This document shows, one piece after another, positions 8,275 through 17,294 of a DNA stretch of 49,770 bases (positions within the stretch are counted from its first letter, which is position 1; every line of letters begins with the position of its first letter). The stretch is from Arthrobacter sp. (lineage in GTDB: Bacteria; Actinomycetota; Actinomycetes; Actinomycetales; Micrococcaceae). Where the stretch lies: contig JASLBS010000163.1 of NCBI GenBank assembly GCA_030146405.1, positions 1 to 49,770 on the forward strand, read 5' to 3'. The position numbers and the translations under genes were made by a program. The notes under the pieces were generated by a model. The model did no database searches, was not told the origin of the DNA, and saw nothing but the letters and a program-made list of their open reading frames with translations.

Positions 8275-8315
8275 ACCGCCGTCGGCCATCAGGCCGGCGG
8301 CGGTTCTGCTTTTGG
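8275..8315 (+). terminator. Intrinsic terminator after tRNA-Arg
   Basis: A 13-bp stem (one G-U pair) with tetraloop ATCA spans 8275-8304 and is followed by the T-rich run TTCTGCTTTT. It lies 21 bases after the tRNA, so the tRNA is a single-gene unit. Confidence 0.8.
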
Positions 8316-8374
8316 TAGGCTCCACAGGACGCGGCCCCGCGAGGGGTCCGCCGGCAGCTACCGACGGGGGAATC

Positions 8375-9115
8375 GTGGCGACGGATCGTACGCGGCACCA
8401 CCGGAATCGGGCCCGCGCCGTCCCGGCCCTGCTCACACTCGTACTCCTTCTCGTGATCCTCGCCGCCGGTTCGACCGGTGAGTTCACGGCAGACCCCGTG
8501 CTCGACCCACCGGTGCAGACCGATGCGCAGCCCGCGCCCGTCCCCTCGGCCACGGGGACGGAGCTGACTGCGGACGACGACGAGCCGTCGGAGAGGCCCG
8601 CTGATCTGCTCGCCGCCGTGTTGGTGGTCCTGCTCGCGGGTGCCCTCGCTCTCCTGGTGCGGTATCTCCTCCGGATCCGGCGTGGCCTCCCCTTCCAGCA
8701 CGCGGGCGCTGATGCCGCAGGCAGTCAGGGAGCAGGCACGGTCCAGCACGACGTCGACCGGCTACGCACCTGGACCGAGGAGAGCCGAACTGCACTCCAC
8801 ACCCCGCAGGAGACCTCGGACATCGTGATCCGATGTTGGCTCGATTTCGAAGCCCGGTGCGCGGAGGCCGGCGCGGGACGGCGGCCCACCGAGACGACGT
8901 CGGACTTCGCGGCAGCGGCCTCGTCCTCGCTCGGCCTGCCGCCGCGACCACTCGCCGCATTGAACCGCCTGTACCAGCGGACGAGGTTCGCCGGGTCCTC
9001 GGGGGCACCGCTGACGACGGCGGACCGGGACCTCGCGGTGGCGAGCATCGAGGAACTCGCGGACGCGCTCTCCTCCCGCACCCCGCTCGATGAAGCGGAC
9101 GGCAGGCGGCGGTGA
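8375..9115 (+). CDS. DUF4129 domain membrane protein
   Basis: This 246-residue protein has a hydrophobic N-terminal segment (about 16-33), an acidic Pro/Thr-rich extracytoplasmic stretch, a second membrane helix (about 78-98) and a cytoplasmic C-terminal DUF4129-type domain (about 140-235, including WLDFEARC and LNRLYQRTRF). DUF4129 proteins are typically encoded with MoxR and DUF58 genes, as here; their biochemical function is not established. The GTG at 8375 is chosen because a purine-rich GACGGGGG lies just upstream; an earlier in-frame start at 8312 would overlap the tRNA terminator. The stop overlaps the next start (GTGA). First gene of a five-gene overlapping operon. Confidence 0.75.
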   Translation: MATDRTRHHRNRARAVPALLTLVLLLVILAAGSTGEFTADPVLDPPVQTDAQPAPVPSATGTELTADDDEPSERPADLLAAVLVVLLAGALALLVRYLLRIRRGLPFQHAGADAAGSQGAGTVQHDVDRLRTWTEESRTALHTPQETSDIVIRCWLDFEARCAEAGAGRRPTETTSDFAAAASSSLGLPPRPLAALNRLYQRTRFAGSSGAPLTTADRDLAVASIEELADALSSRTPLDEADGRRR

Positions 9116-9627
9116 AGGCCTCGGCCTGGACGATCACGGGTGTCCTGGTGGTACTCGCGGTGGTCGCTGCCTGGTTCTTCGGGCTCGATGAACGGCACGC
9201 CGTGATCCTCGTGGGGGCGGCCCTCGCCGGCGGTGTGGCCAATGGGCTGCTGGAAGCCGTACACCTTCCCCGCGCGGTTCTCCCCGCATCACCGGAGCCC
9301 GCCCGCGGTCTGACCCATCCCCAGTCGCTCGAGTTCTCGCTGTCGTCCGCCGAGCCGGGTAGCCGGGTGGTCCTCGAGGTGCATCTCGTGGGCACCGCGC
9401 TGGCACGCAGTAGGCCGGGGGCGCCCAGGAGCCCGGCACTCGACGCCTTCCTCGCGCAACGCGCGCCCACCGCCCTCTCCCATCGCGAGATCACTGCCTT
9501 CCTGGACGAGCTGGACCGGCTGGCGCTGTACCCCGGCCTGCTTCCGCACCCCGCTGCTTCCCCTCGGGACACCGAGGTGCACCGGAGGGACCAGCACACC
9601 CACTCCACCGATCAGGAGCCCGCATGA
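9112..9627 (+). CDS. Small membrane protein of the MoxR/DUF58 operon
   Basis: A 171-residue protein of unknown function. Two transmembrane helices fill residues about 6-55 (ITGVLVVLAVVAAWFFG, then AVILVGAALAGGVANGLL); the rest is soluble and ends in a charged His-rich tail. No catalytic motif is recognised. It overlaps the DUF4129 gene at its start (GTGA) and the MoxR gene at its stop (ATGA), so it is certainly part of the operon and probably sits in the same membrane complex. Confidence 0.7.
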   Translation: MKASAWTITGVLVVLAVVAAWFFGLDERHAVILVGAALAGGVANGLLEAVHLPRAVLPASPEPARGLTHPQSLEFSLSSAEPGSRVVLEVHLVGTALARSRPGAPRSPALDAFLAQRAPTALSHREITAFLDELDRLALYPGLLPHPAASPRDTEVHRRDQHTHSTDQEPA

Positions 9628-10643
9628 CTTCCCCCGAACCGACCATCGCCGTCGGCGTCCCACCCGTGACGGGCAGCCGGAACCGCGACGTGACCGACGT
9701 CGCGGACACCGGCCGGAGGATACTGGAGCGGACCGGGAGCGTGGTGGTGGGTGCCACCGAGCCGTTGCGCCTGGCCCTCGGCGCCGTCCTGGCGGGCGGC
9801 CACGTCCTGTTCGAGGACCTCCCCGGACTCGGCAAGACGCTGGCGGCGAAGACCCTCGCGCAGGCACTCGGGCTCGACTTCCGGCGGTTGCAGTTCACCC
9901 CCGACCTGCTGCCCACGGACGTCACCGGCTCCTCCATCTTCAATCCGGCCACGCGCGAGTTCGAGTTCAAGGCGGGGCCGATCTTCACGGGCCTGTTCCT
10001 GGCGGACGAGATCAATCGGACCTCCCCCAAGACGCAGTCCGCCCTCCTGGAGGCGATGGCGGAGTCCCAGGTCTCGGCGGAGGGCACCACCCTGGCGCTC
10101 CCCCGACCGTTCCACGTCTTCGCGACCTCCAACCCCATCGAGTTCGAGGGGACCTACCCCCTGCCCGAGGCGCAGCTGGACCGGTTCCTCGTGCGCCTGC
10201 GCTTCGGCTATCCGCCGGCGCAGGGCGAACAGGACATCATCGCCCGGCGGATCGCCCGCCGGCAGGACGGCACGCGGGTGGACAGCGTGATCACCGCTGC
10301 GGAACTGCTCGATCTGCAGTCCGCCGTGGAGACCGTCCAGGTGGATGAGGACGTCATCGACTACGCGGTGCGGCTCACGCGAGCCACCCGCAGCCATCCG
10401 GCCGTCGAGGTGGGCGCCTCGCCGCGCGGTTCCCAGGCCCTCGTGCTGCTGGGACGTGCCCTCGCCGTCCTGGACGGCCGCACCTTCGTGCTGCCGGAGG
10501 ACCTGAAGAGCGGCGCGGTCGCGGTCCTCGCGCACCGGCTCACGCTCACGCCGTCGTCCTGGGCGCAGGGACTGCTCACGGAGACGGTGGTACGCGACGT
10601 CCTGGCCGAGATCCCCACGCCGCCCACGGTTCCCCGTGGCTGA
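9624..10643 (+). CDS. MoxR-family AAA+ ATPase
   Basis: This 339-residue ATPase belongs to the MoxR group, chaperone-like AAA+ proteins that act with von Willebrand/DUF58 partners, often in maturing or activating protein complexes. Visible motifs are Walker A PGLGKT (67-72), Walker B LFLADEIN (about 124-131), sensor 1 ATSNP and an arginine-rich second region. A winged or helical lid with SPRGSQAL follows. The ATG start overlaps the upstream stop, and the DUF58 gene starts eight bases before this gene ends. The substrate is unknown. Confidence 0.9.
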   Translation: MTSPEPTIAVGVPPVTGSRNRDVTDVADTGRRILERTGSVVVGATEPLRLALGAVLAGGHVLFEDLPGLGKTLAAKTLAQALGLDFRRLQFTPDLLPTDVTGSSIFNPATREFEFKAGPIFTGLFLADEINRTSPKTQSALLEAMAESQVSAEGTTLALPRPFHVFATSNPIEFEGTYPLPEAQLDRFLVRLRFGYPPAQGEQDIIARRIARRQDGTRVDSVITAAELLDLQSAVETVQVDEDVIDYAVRLTRATRSHPAVEVGASPRGSQALVLLGRALAVLDGRTFVLPEDLKSGAVAVLAHRLTLTPSSWAQGLLTETVVRDVLAEIPTPPTVPRG

Positions 10644-12009
10644 GCAGCGCACCGCCGATCGCTCCGCGGCGGAGGCGCTGGCCGCCATCCTGGCCGTGGT
10701 GTGCGTGGTGGCCGGTCTGCTCTCCGGCCGCCCGGAGACAGCGGCGCTCGCCGCACCCTTCGCCTTCCTGGCCGTGGCCGGGCGGGGCACGGCCCGCGCA
10801 GGAACCGGCATTCCTCCCGCACCACGGATGCACATCATGCCCGACGAGCGTCGCTCGCCGGCGGGCTCCCGCGTGCGGCTGCTCGTGAGGCCTTCCGGAG
10901 CCTCCGAGGAAGGATCCCCCCTGCTCGTCGGCACCGTCCTGGCCGGGCCGAGCCACCCGGCGAAGGCGCTGGTGCTGCGGGACGACGAGGAGTGTCCGGT
11001 GCTCGTGGACGCTCCGATGTCCGGTGAACTCGACGTGCTCACCTACGGATCCGCAGCCTTCCGCCCGGATTCCGCCGGTACGTCGTCCTTCGTGCCTGCG
11101 CCACCGGTCCGGATCAGTATCCTGCCACCGATGGGTCCGGACCTCGCCGGGCCGCCGTCCTCCCGGCTCCGTGGGCTTGCCGGCAGCCGCGTCTCGCGGC
11201 GCCCGGGGGACGGCGGGGAGCTGCGGACGATCGCGCCGCTCAGGCCCGGCGACCGGTTGCGGCGGATCGACTGGCGCGCCACGGCCCGCCGCTCCGCGGA
11301 CCAGGACCGCCTGATGGTGCGGGGTACGTTCGCCGACGCCGAGGCGTCCGTGTTCCTGGTCGTCGACGAGGGCCACGACCTCCCCGCGTCGACCGCGGAG
11401 TGGTTCGCCGCAGGCCGGCCGGTGGCCGAGGCGGGGTCGCTCCACCACGCACGCGCCGCCGCCACCGCCGTGGCCGCGTCCTACCTCGCCGGTGGTGACC
11501 GGGTGGGTCTCGACGACCTGTCCGGGTCGAGGCGGGCACTGCGCTCGGCCACCGGGGCCCGCCAGCTCGAGCAGATCCGCACCAGGCTCGCCGGTGTGAC
11601 GGTGGGTCCGCGCCGGCGGCGTCGTCGTGATCCTGCTCCGCCGCCCGGCGCCTTCGTCCTGGTCTTCTCCGCCTTCCTCGATGACGAACCGGGGCGCCTG
11701 CTGCGCCGCTGGCACGCGCAGGGCCACCTCGTGGCGGGTGTCGACTGCGCGCCGCAGCCCCGCCGGACGGAATCGTCGCGGGCGCAGGCCTCCGCCGTCC
11801 GCCTCACGCTCCTGCGGCGGAGGTTACGGCTCGAGGAGCTGCTGGGCGCCGGGATCCCCGTGTTCACGGCGCCGTCGATCGACCGGCATTGCGTACCTCC
11901 CCGCGCTCCGGCTGCGGGAACGACGCCGGATCCGCCCGTCGGTTTGGAGGTGGGCCTCCGCATCCTCTCCCGGCAGCGACGCCGCGGCGCCGGGCGGAGT
12001 GCCACATGA
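10636..12009 (+). CDS. DUF58 domain protein
   Basis: This 457-residue protein has two closely spaced N-terminal hydrophobic segments (about 10-50) and a C-terminal DUF58/VWA-like domain. The DUF58 signature is LRPGDRLRRIDWRATARR (about residues 198-215), followed by FLVVDEGHD as a metal-site-like strand end. DUF58 proteins are the usual partners of MoxR ATPases, probably as membrane-anchored adaptors. The GTG start lies inside the end of the MoxR gene; the stop overlaps the next ATG. Confidence 0.85.
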   Translation: MAEQRTADRSAAEALAAILAVVCVVAGLLSGRPETAALAAPFAFLAVAGRGTARAGTGIPPAPRMHIMPDERRSPAGSRVRLLVRPSGASEEGSPLLVGTVLAGPSHPAKALVLRDDEECPVLVDAPMSGELDVLTYGSAAFRPDSAGTSSFVPAPPVRISILPPMGPDLAGPPSSRLRGLAGSRVSRRPGDGGELRTIAPLRPGDRLRRIDWRATARRSADQDRLMVRGTFADAEASVFLVVDEGHDLPASTAEWFAAGRPVAEAGSLHHARAAATAVAASYLAGGDRVGLDDLSGSRRALRSATGARQLEQIRTRLAGVTVGPRRRRRRDPAPPPGAFVLVFSAFLDDEPGRLLRRWHAQGHLVAGVDCAPQPRRTESSRAQASAVRLTLLRRRLRLEELLGAGIPVFTAPSIDRHCVPPRAPAAGTTPDPPVGLEVGLRILSRQRRRGAGRSAT

Positions 12010-12560
12010 GATTCGGGCCCGACGCACGGAGACGGGTGGGATCGCCACCCAGCCCGGATCGCGGCGGACTCGTACCCCTCGTGCTGGTGCGTGGGACCGC
12101 CGCCCTGATCGCCGTGCTGCTGGGAGCCCTGGTGTGGGAGGGCTCACCCTGGATCCTCGGTCCGCTGCTCCTCGCCTGCGCCGCCGCGATCTTCCCGTCG
12201 ATCGGTGTGGTGGCCCTGTCCCTGCTGCTCCTGGTGGTGTCCTACGCGGTGAACATCCCGCCCGGGCCCGTGCTCCTCGTCTTCGTCGCCGGACTCCACG
12301 CCGTCTTCGTCCTCTATCTCCTGCTTCTACCCCTCCCCCTGCACGGATGGATCAGTCGCGCGGCCCTGGGCGCACTCACGGTGTCCTATCTCCGGATCCA
12401 GGCCCTGGCCCAGCCCGTGGCGATCGTGTCGCTCCTGGTCGGTGGCAGGCCCGCCAGCCTCCCGCTGGTGCTCATCGGCGTCGGTGCGCTGTGCGCGGGG
12501 CTGCTCTGGCTCGTGCTGGGCCCTCGCCGCGAGGACCGCGCACCCGGGCAGCGGCCCTGA
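12006..12560 (+). CDS. Hydrophobic membrane protein ending the MoxR/DUF58 operon
   Basis: A 184-residue protein with about five or six transmembrane helices covering residues 20-175 (for example LVLVRGTAALIAVLLGALVW and LLLVFVAGLHAVFVLYLLLL). No recognised domain or catalytic motif. The ATG at 12006 overlaps the DUF58 stop (ATGA); a longer reading from 11889 would extend into DUF58 and is not supported. It is likely the membrane subunit of the same system. Confidence 0.7.
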   Translation: MRFGPDARRRVGSPPSPDRGGLVPLVLVRGTAALIAVLLGALVWEGSPWILGPLLLACAAAIFPSIGVVALSLLLLVVSYAVNIPPGPVLLVFVAGLHAVFVLYLLLLPLPLHGWISRAALGALTVSYLRIQALAQPVAIVSLLVGGRPASLPLVLIGVGALCAGLLWLVLGPRREDRAPGQRP

Positions 12561-12610
12561 GCGAACCGACACGGGTGGCCGGGTGCGAGCAACTAGACTT
12601 GGCAGCAACT

Positions 12611-15600
12611 ATGGCACTGACAATCTCCTACCCCGCGGACCTCCCCGTCTCGGAACGCCGGGCAGACATCATGGCCGCCATCGCAGCCAACCAGGTCACC
12701 ATCATCGCCGGTGAGACCGGCTCGGGTAAGACCACCCAGATCCCCAAGATGTGCCTCGAACTCGGGCTCGCCGAGCACGGGCTGATCGGCCATACACAGC
12801 CACGTCGACTCGCGGCCCGGACGGTCGCGGAGCGTATCGCCGAGGAGATGCAGGTACCGCTCGGCGAGGAGGTGGGCTACCAGGTGCGCTTCACCGGATC
12901 GGTGGGCCGCAAGACCAAGATCAAGCTGATGACGGACGGCATCCTGCTCGCCGAGATCCAGCACGATCGGATGCTGCGCAAGTACAGCACCATCATCATC
13001 GACGAGGCCCACGAGCGCAGCCTCAACATCGACTTCATCCTCGGGTATCTCCGGCGGATCCTGCCCGAGCGGCCGGACCTCAAGGTCATCATCACCTCGG
13101 CCACCATCGATCCCGAGCGTTTCGCCGCCCACTTCGCGGCCGATGCCGCCGTCGAGAACACGTCCCCCGCGCCCATCATCGAGGTCTCGGGACGCACCTA
13201 CCCCGTCGAGATCCGCTACCGCCCCCTCGACCAGCCGCCGGGCGGGACGGACGACAGCGCCGACGACGACGGCGAGCTCGAGGAGGAACGCGATCCGCTC
13301 GACGCCGTGTGCGACGCAGTCGACGAGTTGTCCCTGGAGGCACCCGGGGACATCCTCGTGTTCTTCTCCGGCGAGCGCGAGATCCGCGACGCCGCCGATG
13401 CCCTGCGGGCCCGGATCCAGTCCACCACCCGGCTGCGCGGTACCGAGGTGCTGCCACTCTTCGCGCGCCTCTCCCTCGAGGAGCAGCACCGGGTGTTCCG
13501 CCCCACGGGCAGTCATCGCCGGATCATCCTCGCGACGAACGTCGCGGAGACGTCCCTGACCGTGCCGGGCATCAAGTACGTGATCGACACCGGGACCGCG
13601 CGCATCTCCCGCTACTCGCACCGCACCAAGGTGCAGCGCCTGCCCATCGAGCGCGTCTCCCAGGCGTCGGCGAACCAGCGTTCGGGCCGCAGCGGCCGGG
13701 TGTCGGACGGCATCGCCATCCGCCTCTACTCGGAGGAGGACTTCGAGGCCCGGCGCCCCTTCACCGAGCCCGAGATCCTGCGGACCAGCCTCGCCTCCGT
13801 GATCCTGCAGATGACGTCCATGGGCGTCACACGCGGCCCGAAGGACATCGCGGACTTCCCCTTCGTGGAGCCGCCGGAGACCAGGGCGATCAACGACGGC
13901 GTGGCCCTCCTGCGTGAGCTCGGTGCGCTGAAGGACGACGGCGGCCTCTCCCCCGTGGGGCGCAAGCTCGCCCAGCTCCCGGTGGATCCCCGCCTCGGCC
14001 GCATGATCGTGGAGGCGGGGCAGCGCGGCGCCGTCAAGGAGGTCATGGTGCTCGCCGCGGCCCTGACCATCCAGGACCCGCGCGAGCGTCCCTCGGCCGA
14101 CCAGCCGGCCAAGCAGCAGCAGGCCGCCGAGAAGCACAAGCGCTTCGTGGACGAGAACTCCGACTTCACCGCCTATCTGAACCTGTGGCGGTACCTGCAG
14201 GAGAAGCAGGACGAGCTCTCCTCCACCCAGTTCCGGAAGCTCTGCCGCACGGAGTTCATCAACTACCTGCGCGTGAGGGAGTGGCAGGACCTCTTCCAGC
14301 AGCTCCGCCAGCTCGCGAAACCCCTTGGCATCACGCTGCCGGCCGGACCGGTGGACCCCGTGGGCCTGCACGAGCAGATCCACATCAGCCTGCTCTCCGG
14401 CCTTCTCGGCAACATCGGACTCTTCGACCAGCGCAAGCGCGAGTACGCCGGAGCCCGCGGCACCCGCTTCGCCGTCTTCCCGGGTTCCGCCCTGTTCAAG
14501 AAGTCGCCCGACTGGGTCATGGCCGCCGAACTCGTGGAGACCTCCCGGCTCTGGGCGCGCGTGGTGGCACGCATCGACCCCCTGTGGGCGGAGCAGGTGG
14601 CGCCGCACCTCGTGAAGCGCAGCTACAGCGAGCCGCACTGGTCCCGGAAGACGGGCTCGGTGATGGCCTACGAGAAGGTCACGCTCTACGGGGTGCCCAT
14701 CGTTCCTCAGCGCCGCATCAACTACGGGCGGGTGGACCGCGAGGTGGCCCGCGAGCTCTTCATCCGCCATGCCCTCGTGGAGGGCGACTGGAAGACCCAC
14801 CACACGTTCTTCACCCGGAACCAGGCCCGCCTGGCCGAGGTCGAGGAGCTCGAGAACCGTCTGCGGCGCCGGGGTCTCCGCGTCGACGACGAGACGCTGT
14901 TCGAGTTCTACGACCAGCGGATCGGCTCCGAGGTGGTCTCCGAGCGGCACTTCGACTCCTGGTGGAAGAAGGCCCGCCACGAGAACCCGGACCTCCTCGA
15001 TTTCGACCCGGAACAGCTCCTCAGCGAGGACGCTGCTGAGCTGGACGAGGACGCCTTCCCGAGTACCTGGCAGCAGGCCGGCTTCGAGCTGCCGCTCGCG
15101 TACGAGTTCTCACCACTGACCCCCGGTGCGCACGACGGCGTGACCGTCACCATCCCGGTCCTGTTCCTCAACCAGCTGGCACCGAAGCCCTTCCGCTGGC
15201 AGATCCCCGGACAGCGGGTCGAGCTCGTCACGGCACTCATCAAGTCCCTGCCCAAACAGGTGCGGAAGAACTTCGTGCCGGCACCCGACGTGGCCCGGAC
15301 CGCCGTCGCGGCGCTCGCCGCGGACTTCGACCCGGCCGAGGACGATCTCGAAACCTCCCTCGAGCTCGCGCTCCGGCGCCTGCGCGGGCACGTCATCCCC
15401 CCTGGATCCTGGAACTGGTCCGCCGTGCCACCGCACCTGCTCATGATGTTCCGGATCGTCGACGCCGACGGCCGCGTGCTCGACGAGTCCCGCGATCTCG
15501 AGGGGCTCAAGGAGTCGCTTGCCCCCGCGGTCAGCAGGGCCATCGCCCAGTCGCTGGGTGCGACGCCGGGCGGCACACGGCCGGCGGGCGGTCCCGGCCG

Positions 15601-16609
15601 GGGCCCTGCACGGCGCGACGACGGCCGTCATGCCCCGGGGCGGGGGACGGCCCGCAGTGGCTCGGGCGGAGCAGCCGACGTGGTCCTGGATCACGGTGCG
15701 CGTACCGGCGTCGCCGTCGCCGAGGCGCCCGCGGTCGCCGAGCGCACGGGTGAGAAGGCCTGGGTCTTCGGGAGCATCGAGCGGGAAGTGTCCCGTGCCG
15801 TCGCCGGACACCGTGTGACCGGGTATCCCGCCGTCGTGGACGAGGGCTCCACCGTGGGTCTCAGGGTGTTGCCGACCCAGGGTGAACAGGTGACGGTCAT
15901 GCGGGCCGGCATCATCCGGCTCCTGTCGCTGCGCATCCCCAGCCCGGCGAAGTACGTCCTGGAGCACCTCAGCAATACGGAGAAGCTCACGTTCAGCCAG
16001 AATCCCCACGGCAGCGTCGCTGAGCTCATCCGAGACTGCTCGCTCGCGGCGATCGACAAACTGGTCCCGGAGGAGCTGCCGTGGACGGAGGAGGCATTCG
16101 ACCGCCTCTACGAGGAGGTGCGCGCCGAGCTGATCGACACCGTCTTCACGGTGACGGCAACGGTGGAGAAGGTACTCTCCAGCACCCGACGCATCCAGAA
16201 GCAGCTCAAGGGCACCACGAGCCTCGCCCTGATCACGGCGCTCAACGACATCCGGAGCCAGCTCGAGCACCTGGTGTACCCGGGCTTCGTCGCAGCCACA
16301 GGGTACACCCAGCTCGCCCACCTTCCCCGCTACCTGCGGGCCATCGAGGTACGGCTCGAGAAACTGCCCACCACTGTGCAGCGCGACGGCCTCGGCGTGG
16401 CCGTCGTCCAGCGCCTGGAGGACGCGTACGACGACGCCGTCGCGTCCCTCGCCGCCGGGCGACACCGTCCCGCGGCCCTGTCCGGTGTCCGCTGGATGAT
16501 CGAGGAGCTCCGTGTCAGCCTGTTCGCGCAGGACCTCGGCACGGCGTACTCCGTGTCCGAGAAACGCGTGCGGACCGCCCTCAACGAGGCCCTCGCAGCC
16601 GCACGCTAG
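12611..16609 (+). CDS. hrpA: ATP-dependent RNA helicase HrpA (DEAH box)
   Basis: This 1332-residue DEAH-box helicase unwinds RNA; in E. coli HrpA is involved in resolving stalled ribosomes and fimbrial mRNA processing. Motifs: Walker A GETGSGKT (34-41), DEAH (131-134), SAT (163-165), and the arginine-finger motif VI QRSGRSGRVSDG. The helicase-associated HA2 and OB-like regions follow, then the long C-terminal DUF3418 region, which gives the typical HrpA length. A low-complexity Arg/Gly/Ala segment (about residues 985-1040) precedes the last 280 residues. The ATG at 12611 is chosen because homology begins there; the 328 codons upstream in the same frame overlap other genes. A -10-like TAGACT at 12594-12599 would give a leader of only about five bases. 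Confidence 0.93.
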   Translation: MALTISYPADLPVSERRADIMAAIAANQVTIIAGETGSGKTTQIPKMCLELGLAEHGLIGHTQPRRLAARTVAERIAEEMQVPLGEEVGYQVRFTGSVGRKTKIKLMTDGILLAEIQHDRMLRKYSTIIIDEAHERSLNIDFILGYLRRILPERPDLKVIITSATIDPERFAAHFAADAAVENTSPAPIIEVSGRTYPVEIRYRPLDQPPGGTDDSADDDGELEEERDPLDAVCDAVDELSLEAPGDILVFFSGEREIRDAADALRARIQSTTRLRGTEVLPLFARLSLEEQHRVFRPTGSHRRIILATNVAETSLTVPGIKYVIDTGTARISRYSHRTKVQRLPIERVSQASANQRSGRSGRVSDGIAIRLYSEEDFEARRPFTEPEILRTSLASVILQMTSMGVTRGPKDIADFPFVEPPETRAINDGVALLRELGALKDDGGLSPVGRKLAQLPVDPRLGRMIVEAGQRGAVKEVMVLAAALTIQDPRERPSADQPAKQQQAAEKHKRFVDENSDFTAYLNLWRYLQEKQDELSSTQFRKLCRTEFINYLRVREWQDLFQQLRQLAKPLGITLPAGPVDPVGLHEQIHISLLSGLLGNIGLFDQRKREYAGARGTRFAVFPGSALFKKSPDWVMAAELVETSRLWARVVARIDPLWAEQVAPHLVKRSYSEPHWSRKTGSVMAYEKVTLYGVPIVPQRRINYGRVDREVARELFIRHALVEGDWKTHHTFFTRNQARLAEVEELENRLRRRGLRVDDETLFEFYDQRIGSEVVSERHFDSWWKKARHENPDLLDFDPEQLLSEDAAELDEDAFPSTWQQAGFELPLAYEFSPLTPGAHDGVTVTIPVLFLNQLAPKPFRWQIPGQRVELVTALIKSLPKQVRKNFVPAPDVARTAVAALAADFDPAEDDLETSLELALRRLRGHVIPPGSWNWSAVPPHLLMMFRIVDADGRVLDESRDLEGLKESLAPAVSRAIAQSLGATPGGTRPAGGPGRGPARRDDGRHAPGRGTARSGSGGAADVVLDHGARTGVAVAEAPAVAERTGEKAWVFGSIEREVSRAVAGHRVTGYPAVVDEGSTVGLRVLPTQGEQVTVMRAGIIRLLSLRIPSPAKYVLEHLSNTEKLTFSQNPHGSVAELIRDCSLAAIDKLVPEELPWTEEAFDRLYEEVRAELIDTVFTVTATVEKVLSSTRRIQKQLKGTTSLALITALNDIRSQLEHLVYPGFVAATGYTQLAHLPRYLRAIEVRLEKLPTTVQRDGLGVAVVQRLEDAYDDAVASLAAGRHRPAALSGVRWMIEELRVSLFAQDLGTAYSVSEKRVRTALNEALAAAR

Positions 16610-16653
16610 TTTCTTCTGGAACGGTGACGGCAGGATGATCGCCGCAGCGGGCC

Positions 16654-16669
16654 GTCCCTCCTGCGGGAC
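16654..16669. terminator. Weak hairpin between convergent hrpA and HIT genes
   Basis: GTCCC and GGGAC pair across a six-base loop in the 63-base gap between the two converging genes. There is no clear T tract on either side, so this is only a modest candidate. Confidence 0.35.
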
Positions 16670-16672
16670 CGT

Positions 16673-17101
16673 TCAGCCCTGGGGGACCACACTGCCGTGC
16701 CCGGCGTCGCGCAGCGCACTGCGCAGGGCTTCCGCGTCGCGGTCCATCGCGTCCTGGTCCGGATCCGGGTCCACCCGGTGCAGGTCGAAGTCCGCCGGGG
16801 AGCGCGTGGGCCAGACGTGGACGTGGAGGTGGGGTACCTCGTACCCCTCGAGGAGCACGCCCACGCGCTCGGCACCGAAGGCCTTCTCCTGCGCCTTCCC
16901 GATCGCCTGGGCGACGGCCATGACTGCGGAGAGCGTGCCGGCATCGGCTTCCAGCCAGTGCGGGATCTCCTCCCGCGGGACCACGAGCGTGTGGCCGGGA
17001 GTGATCGGGGAGATGGTGAGGAACGCGACCACGTCGTCGTCCTGCCACACGAACCGGCCGGGTAGTTCGCCGTTGATGATCCGGGTGAAGAGCGTTGGCA
17101 C
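16673..17101 (-). CDS. HIT-family nucleotide hydrolase
   Basis: A 142-residue histidine-triad protein with the catalytic motif HLHVHV at residues 91-96. Members hydrolyse phosphoramidate or dinucleotide bonds, such as AMP-lysine or Ap4A; the exact substrate cannot be told from sequence. The GTG at 17101 is preferred over the longer frame from 17209 because a strong AGGAGG lies seven bases before it (complement of 17109-17114) and family homology (FTRIINGELP) begins right there. It lies downstream of sseA on the same strand with a 193-base gap containing a GC-rich hairpin (about 17146-17159), so it may be transcribed separately. Confidence 0.88.
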   Translation of the reverse strand: MPTLFTRIINGELPGRFVWQDDDVVAFLTISPITPGHTLVVPREEIPHWLEADAGTLSAVMAVAQAIGKAQEKAFGAERVGVLLEGYEVPHLHVHVWPTRSPADFDLHRVDPDPDQDAMDRDAEALRSALRDAGHGSVVPQG

Positions 17102-17294
17102 GGGGTGTCCTCCTGGAGGGGTGGTGGAGTGGTCGCCGCTGCCTGGCCCGCCGTCGGGCAGGTGGACGGGTCCGCGCAGGGGCGGCGGTATCGGGCGGCC
17201 TGGCATCATGCCTCGACGCTACCGCGCCGGCCGGGAGCGGGCCAGCACGGCAGACGCCCAGCACCACCCCGGGACGTGGTGGGACTCCGAAGGC

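Noticed and set aside
12594..12599. Leaderless start for hrpA from TAGACT
   Set aside because: Spacing would leave about five leader bases, so unlike the other genes it does not fit exactly; kept only as a weak note.
11627..12610. 328-codon N-terminal extension of HrpA
   Set aside because: The stretch overlaps the DUF58 and membrane-protein genes in another frame and has the composition of an out-of-frame reading; helicase homology begins at 12611.
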